From JACRCT01 sp036504155 (GTDB taxonomy: Bacteria; Myxococcota; Myxococcia; Myxococcales; UBA5297), in the NCBI GenBank assembly GCA_036504155.1, contig DASXVQ010000238.1:1-64000 (forward strand): 64,000 bases of DNA, in the 5' to 3' direction. The notes under the pieces are model-generated. The model was not told the DNA's origin. It ran no database searches and was given only the letters and a program-made list of their open reading frames with translations. Shown here one piece after another: positions 62,935 to 64,000 of the stretch (the stretch's first letter is position 1; the number at the start of each line of letters is the position of its first letter). The position numbers and the translations under genes are program-made.

Positions 62935-62967
62935 CCGGACCGCGGGTCCGCCGGGCCGGTTCAAAGG

Positions 62968-64000
62968 CTAGGCCCCTGCCACTTCCGACGCCGGCGCCTC
63001 CTCGGGCGGCTCGACGTGGATCGTGACCCGGCCGACGCTCGGCACCTTCTCCCGGAGCCTCTTCTCCATCTGCTCGGTCAGCTCGTGGGCGGCGGCGATG
63101 GAGATCTCGGCGTCCATGGCGAAGTGGAACGACACCGCCAGCTCCGTCCCCACCCTCTGCACCGTGACGTCGTGGGGGATGAAGCGCACGCCGCTCTCAC
63201 GGCAGATGCACTCGAGCGCCACGCGGACCGGCTTCTCGTCGTCCGGGGCGGAAGGCTTGGTGGCCGAGGCCTCGCCGGTGGGCTCGATGTGGCTGGTCAC
63301 GCGGTCCAGGTTGGGCAGCGCCTGGTGCAGCGCCTTCTCGAAGGTCGAGACCAGGTCGTGCGCCTCGCCCAGCCGCAGCCGCTCGTCGACCTCCAGGTGC
63401 AGCTCGATGGTGAGCCTGCCGCCGTTCTCGTAGACGCGGATGGCGTGCGCGCCCATGCCGTGCCGGCTGGCGAGGACGCGGATGGTGGTGAGCTGGCCTT
63501 CCTTGCCCGAGGCGACCGGCTCGACGTGCACCACGACGTCGGTGCCGGGGATGGCCTTCTTGACGGCCTCCTCGGCGCCGGTGGCGACGTCGTGGGCCCG
63601 CTCGAACGGCGTGTCGCGGGGCACGGAGACGGTCACGTCGGCGAACGTCTCCGGGCCGCTGCGGCGGATGCGCACCTGCAAGACGTCGAGCACGCCCGGC
63701 ACCCGCGACGCCGCCTCCACCTTCTCGCGGAACTCGCCCGGGACGGCGTCCAGGAGGTCGGCGATGGTCTTCTTGCCCAGCTGCAGGCTCACCCAGACGA
63801 CGATGCAGGCCACGCCCGCGGCGGCGACGGCGTCGGCCTTGGCGAGCCAGGGGATCCCGAGCTTCTCGGAGAGGACGACCAGCCCCAGGCCGACGATGAC
63901 CACCGTCGACGACCAGATGTCGGTCGAGAAGTGGAGCGCGTCCGCCTCGAGCGCCTGGCTCTGGTACTTCTTGGCCACGCGCGCCAGCGCCCGGGACCGC
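62968..64000 (-). CDS. Cation diffusion facilitator metal transporter, 5' end outside window
   Basis: The visible 343 residues start inside the membrane part: H-F-S-T-D-I (metal-site H and D of the CDF TM5 region) near the cut, then one more membrane segment. After it come three tandem ZT_dimer-like cytoplasmic domains, each about 75-85 residues and closing with V-x-V-H-V-E-P-type strands (H-V-E-P, H-I-E-P, H-V-E-P). Most CDFs have one such domain. It should export Zn, Fe, Mn or similar ions. It is convergent with mnmA, 33 bases apart. Confidence 0.88.
   Translation of the reverse strand, partial: RSRALARVAKKYQSQALEADALHFSTDIWSSTVVIVGLGLVVLSEKLGIPWLAKADAVAAAGVACIVVWVSLQLGKKTIADLLDAVPGEFREKVEAASRVPGVLDVLQVRIRRSGPETFADVTVSVPRDTPFERAHDVATGAEEAVKKAIPGTDVVVHVEPVASGKEGQLTTIRVLASRHGMGAHAIRVYENGGRLTIELHLEVDERLRLGEAHDLVSTFEKALHQALPNLDRVTSHIEPTGEASATKPSAPDDEKPVRVALECICRESGVRFIPHDVTVQRVGTELAVSFHFAMDAEISIAAAHELTEQMEKRLREKVPSVGRVTIHVEPPEEAPASEVAGA

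Overview
The window is a very GC-rich bacterial chromosome segment, densely coded on both strands. No rRNA, tRNA, CRISPR array, integrase or transposase gene was seen. The gene content points to a member of the Myxococcota (old Deltaproteobacteria): an NtrC-type sigma-54 activator with its kinase, a Ser/Thr kinase with an N-terminal zinc ribbon, two proteins ending in the AgmX/PglI TonB-like domain, cysteine-rich lipoproteins, FHA and HEAT proteins and many unnamed exported proteins. The genus cannot be fixed from this sequence.

Layout. 1-5.2 kb: cut TolB-like propeller protein, histidine kinase with NtrC-type activator, a repeat element, single-domain response regulator and a double-FHA protein. 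5.4-7.8 kb: DksA-like protein, a DacZ-like c-di-AMP synthase, a 41-bp tandem repeat and a YbaK/ProX deacylase. 7.9-14.8 kb: a surface cassette of 5'-nucleotidase lipoprotein, Cys-rich lipoprotein and beta-barrel protein, closed by a strong terminator. 14.8-18.7 kb: S1C protease lipoprotein, then an overlapping set of DUF3419/BtaA-like transferase, acyltransferase and Nudix-NTF2 fusion. 18.8-23.2 kb: VWA protein divergent from an ECF sigma/anti-sigma pair, then ClpX. 23.5-27.5 kb: unnamed proteins, a TonB-like protein and a TauE/SafE permease. 27.6-32.9 kb: Ser/Thr kinase and two paralogous TPR proteins around a Cys-rich lipoprotein.

32.9-38.9 kb holds the most unusual locus: a tight four-gene operon on the minus strand. 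Its first gene makes a 930-residue membrane protein ending in a Cys-His-Ser-Ala repeat tail. The overlapping second gene makes a PqqD-radical SAM-SPASM maturase. Two zinc-ribbon proteins follow. It reads as a protein-modification system in which the tail may be the substrate.

39.1-46.5 kb: small Cys protein, PNPOx-like protein, hemerythrin, CorA-like channel, BI-1 protein, exported M3 peptidase and AsmA-like protein. 46.5-53 kb: DbpA-like RNA helicase; a coupled operon of tungsten aldehyde oxidoreductase, MoaD-like protein, CoaD and an HD-type protein; and a divergent reductase-like SDR with a strong terminator. 53-59 kb: unnamed protein, HEAT protein coupled to a TonB-like protein, a long intergenic region with a nested hairpin and a G-rich tract, a GH13 enzyme and a ubiquitin-fold protein. 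59-64 kb: NYN/LOTUS protein, an Rrf2-CysK-MnmA sulfur set that resembles the Bacillus CymR neighbourhood, and a CDF metal transporter cut by the window end.
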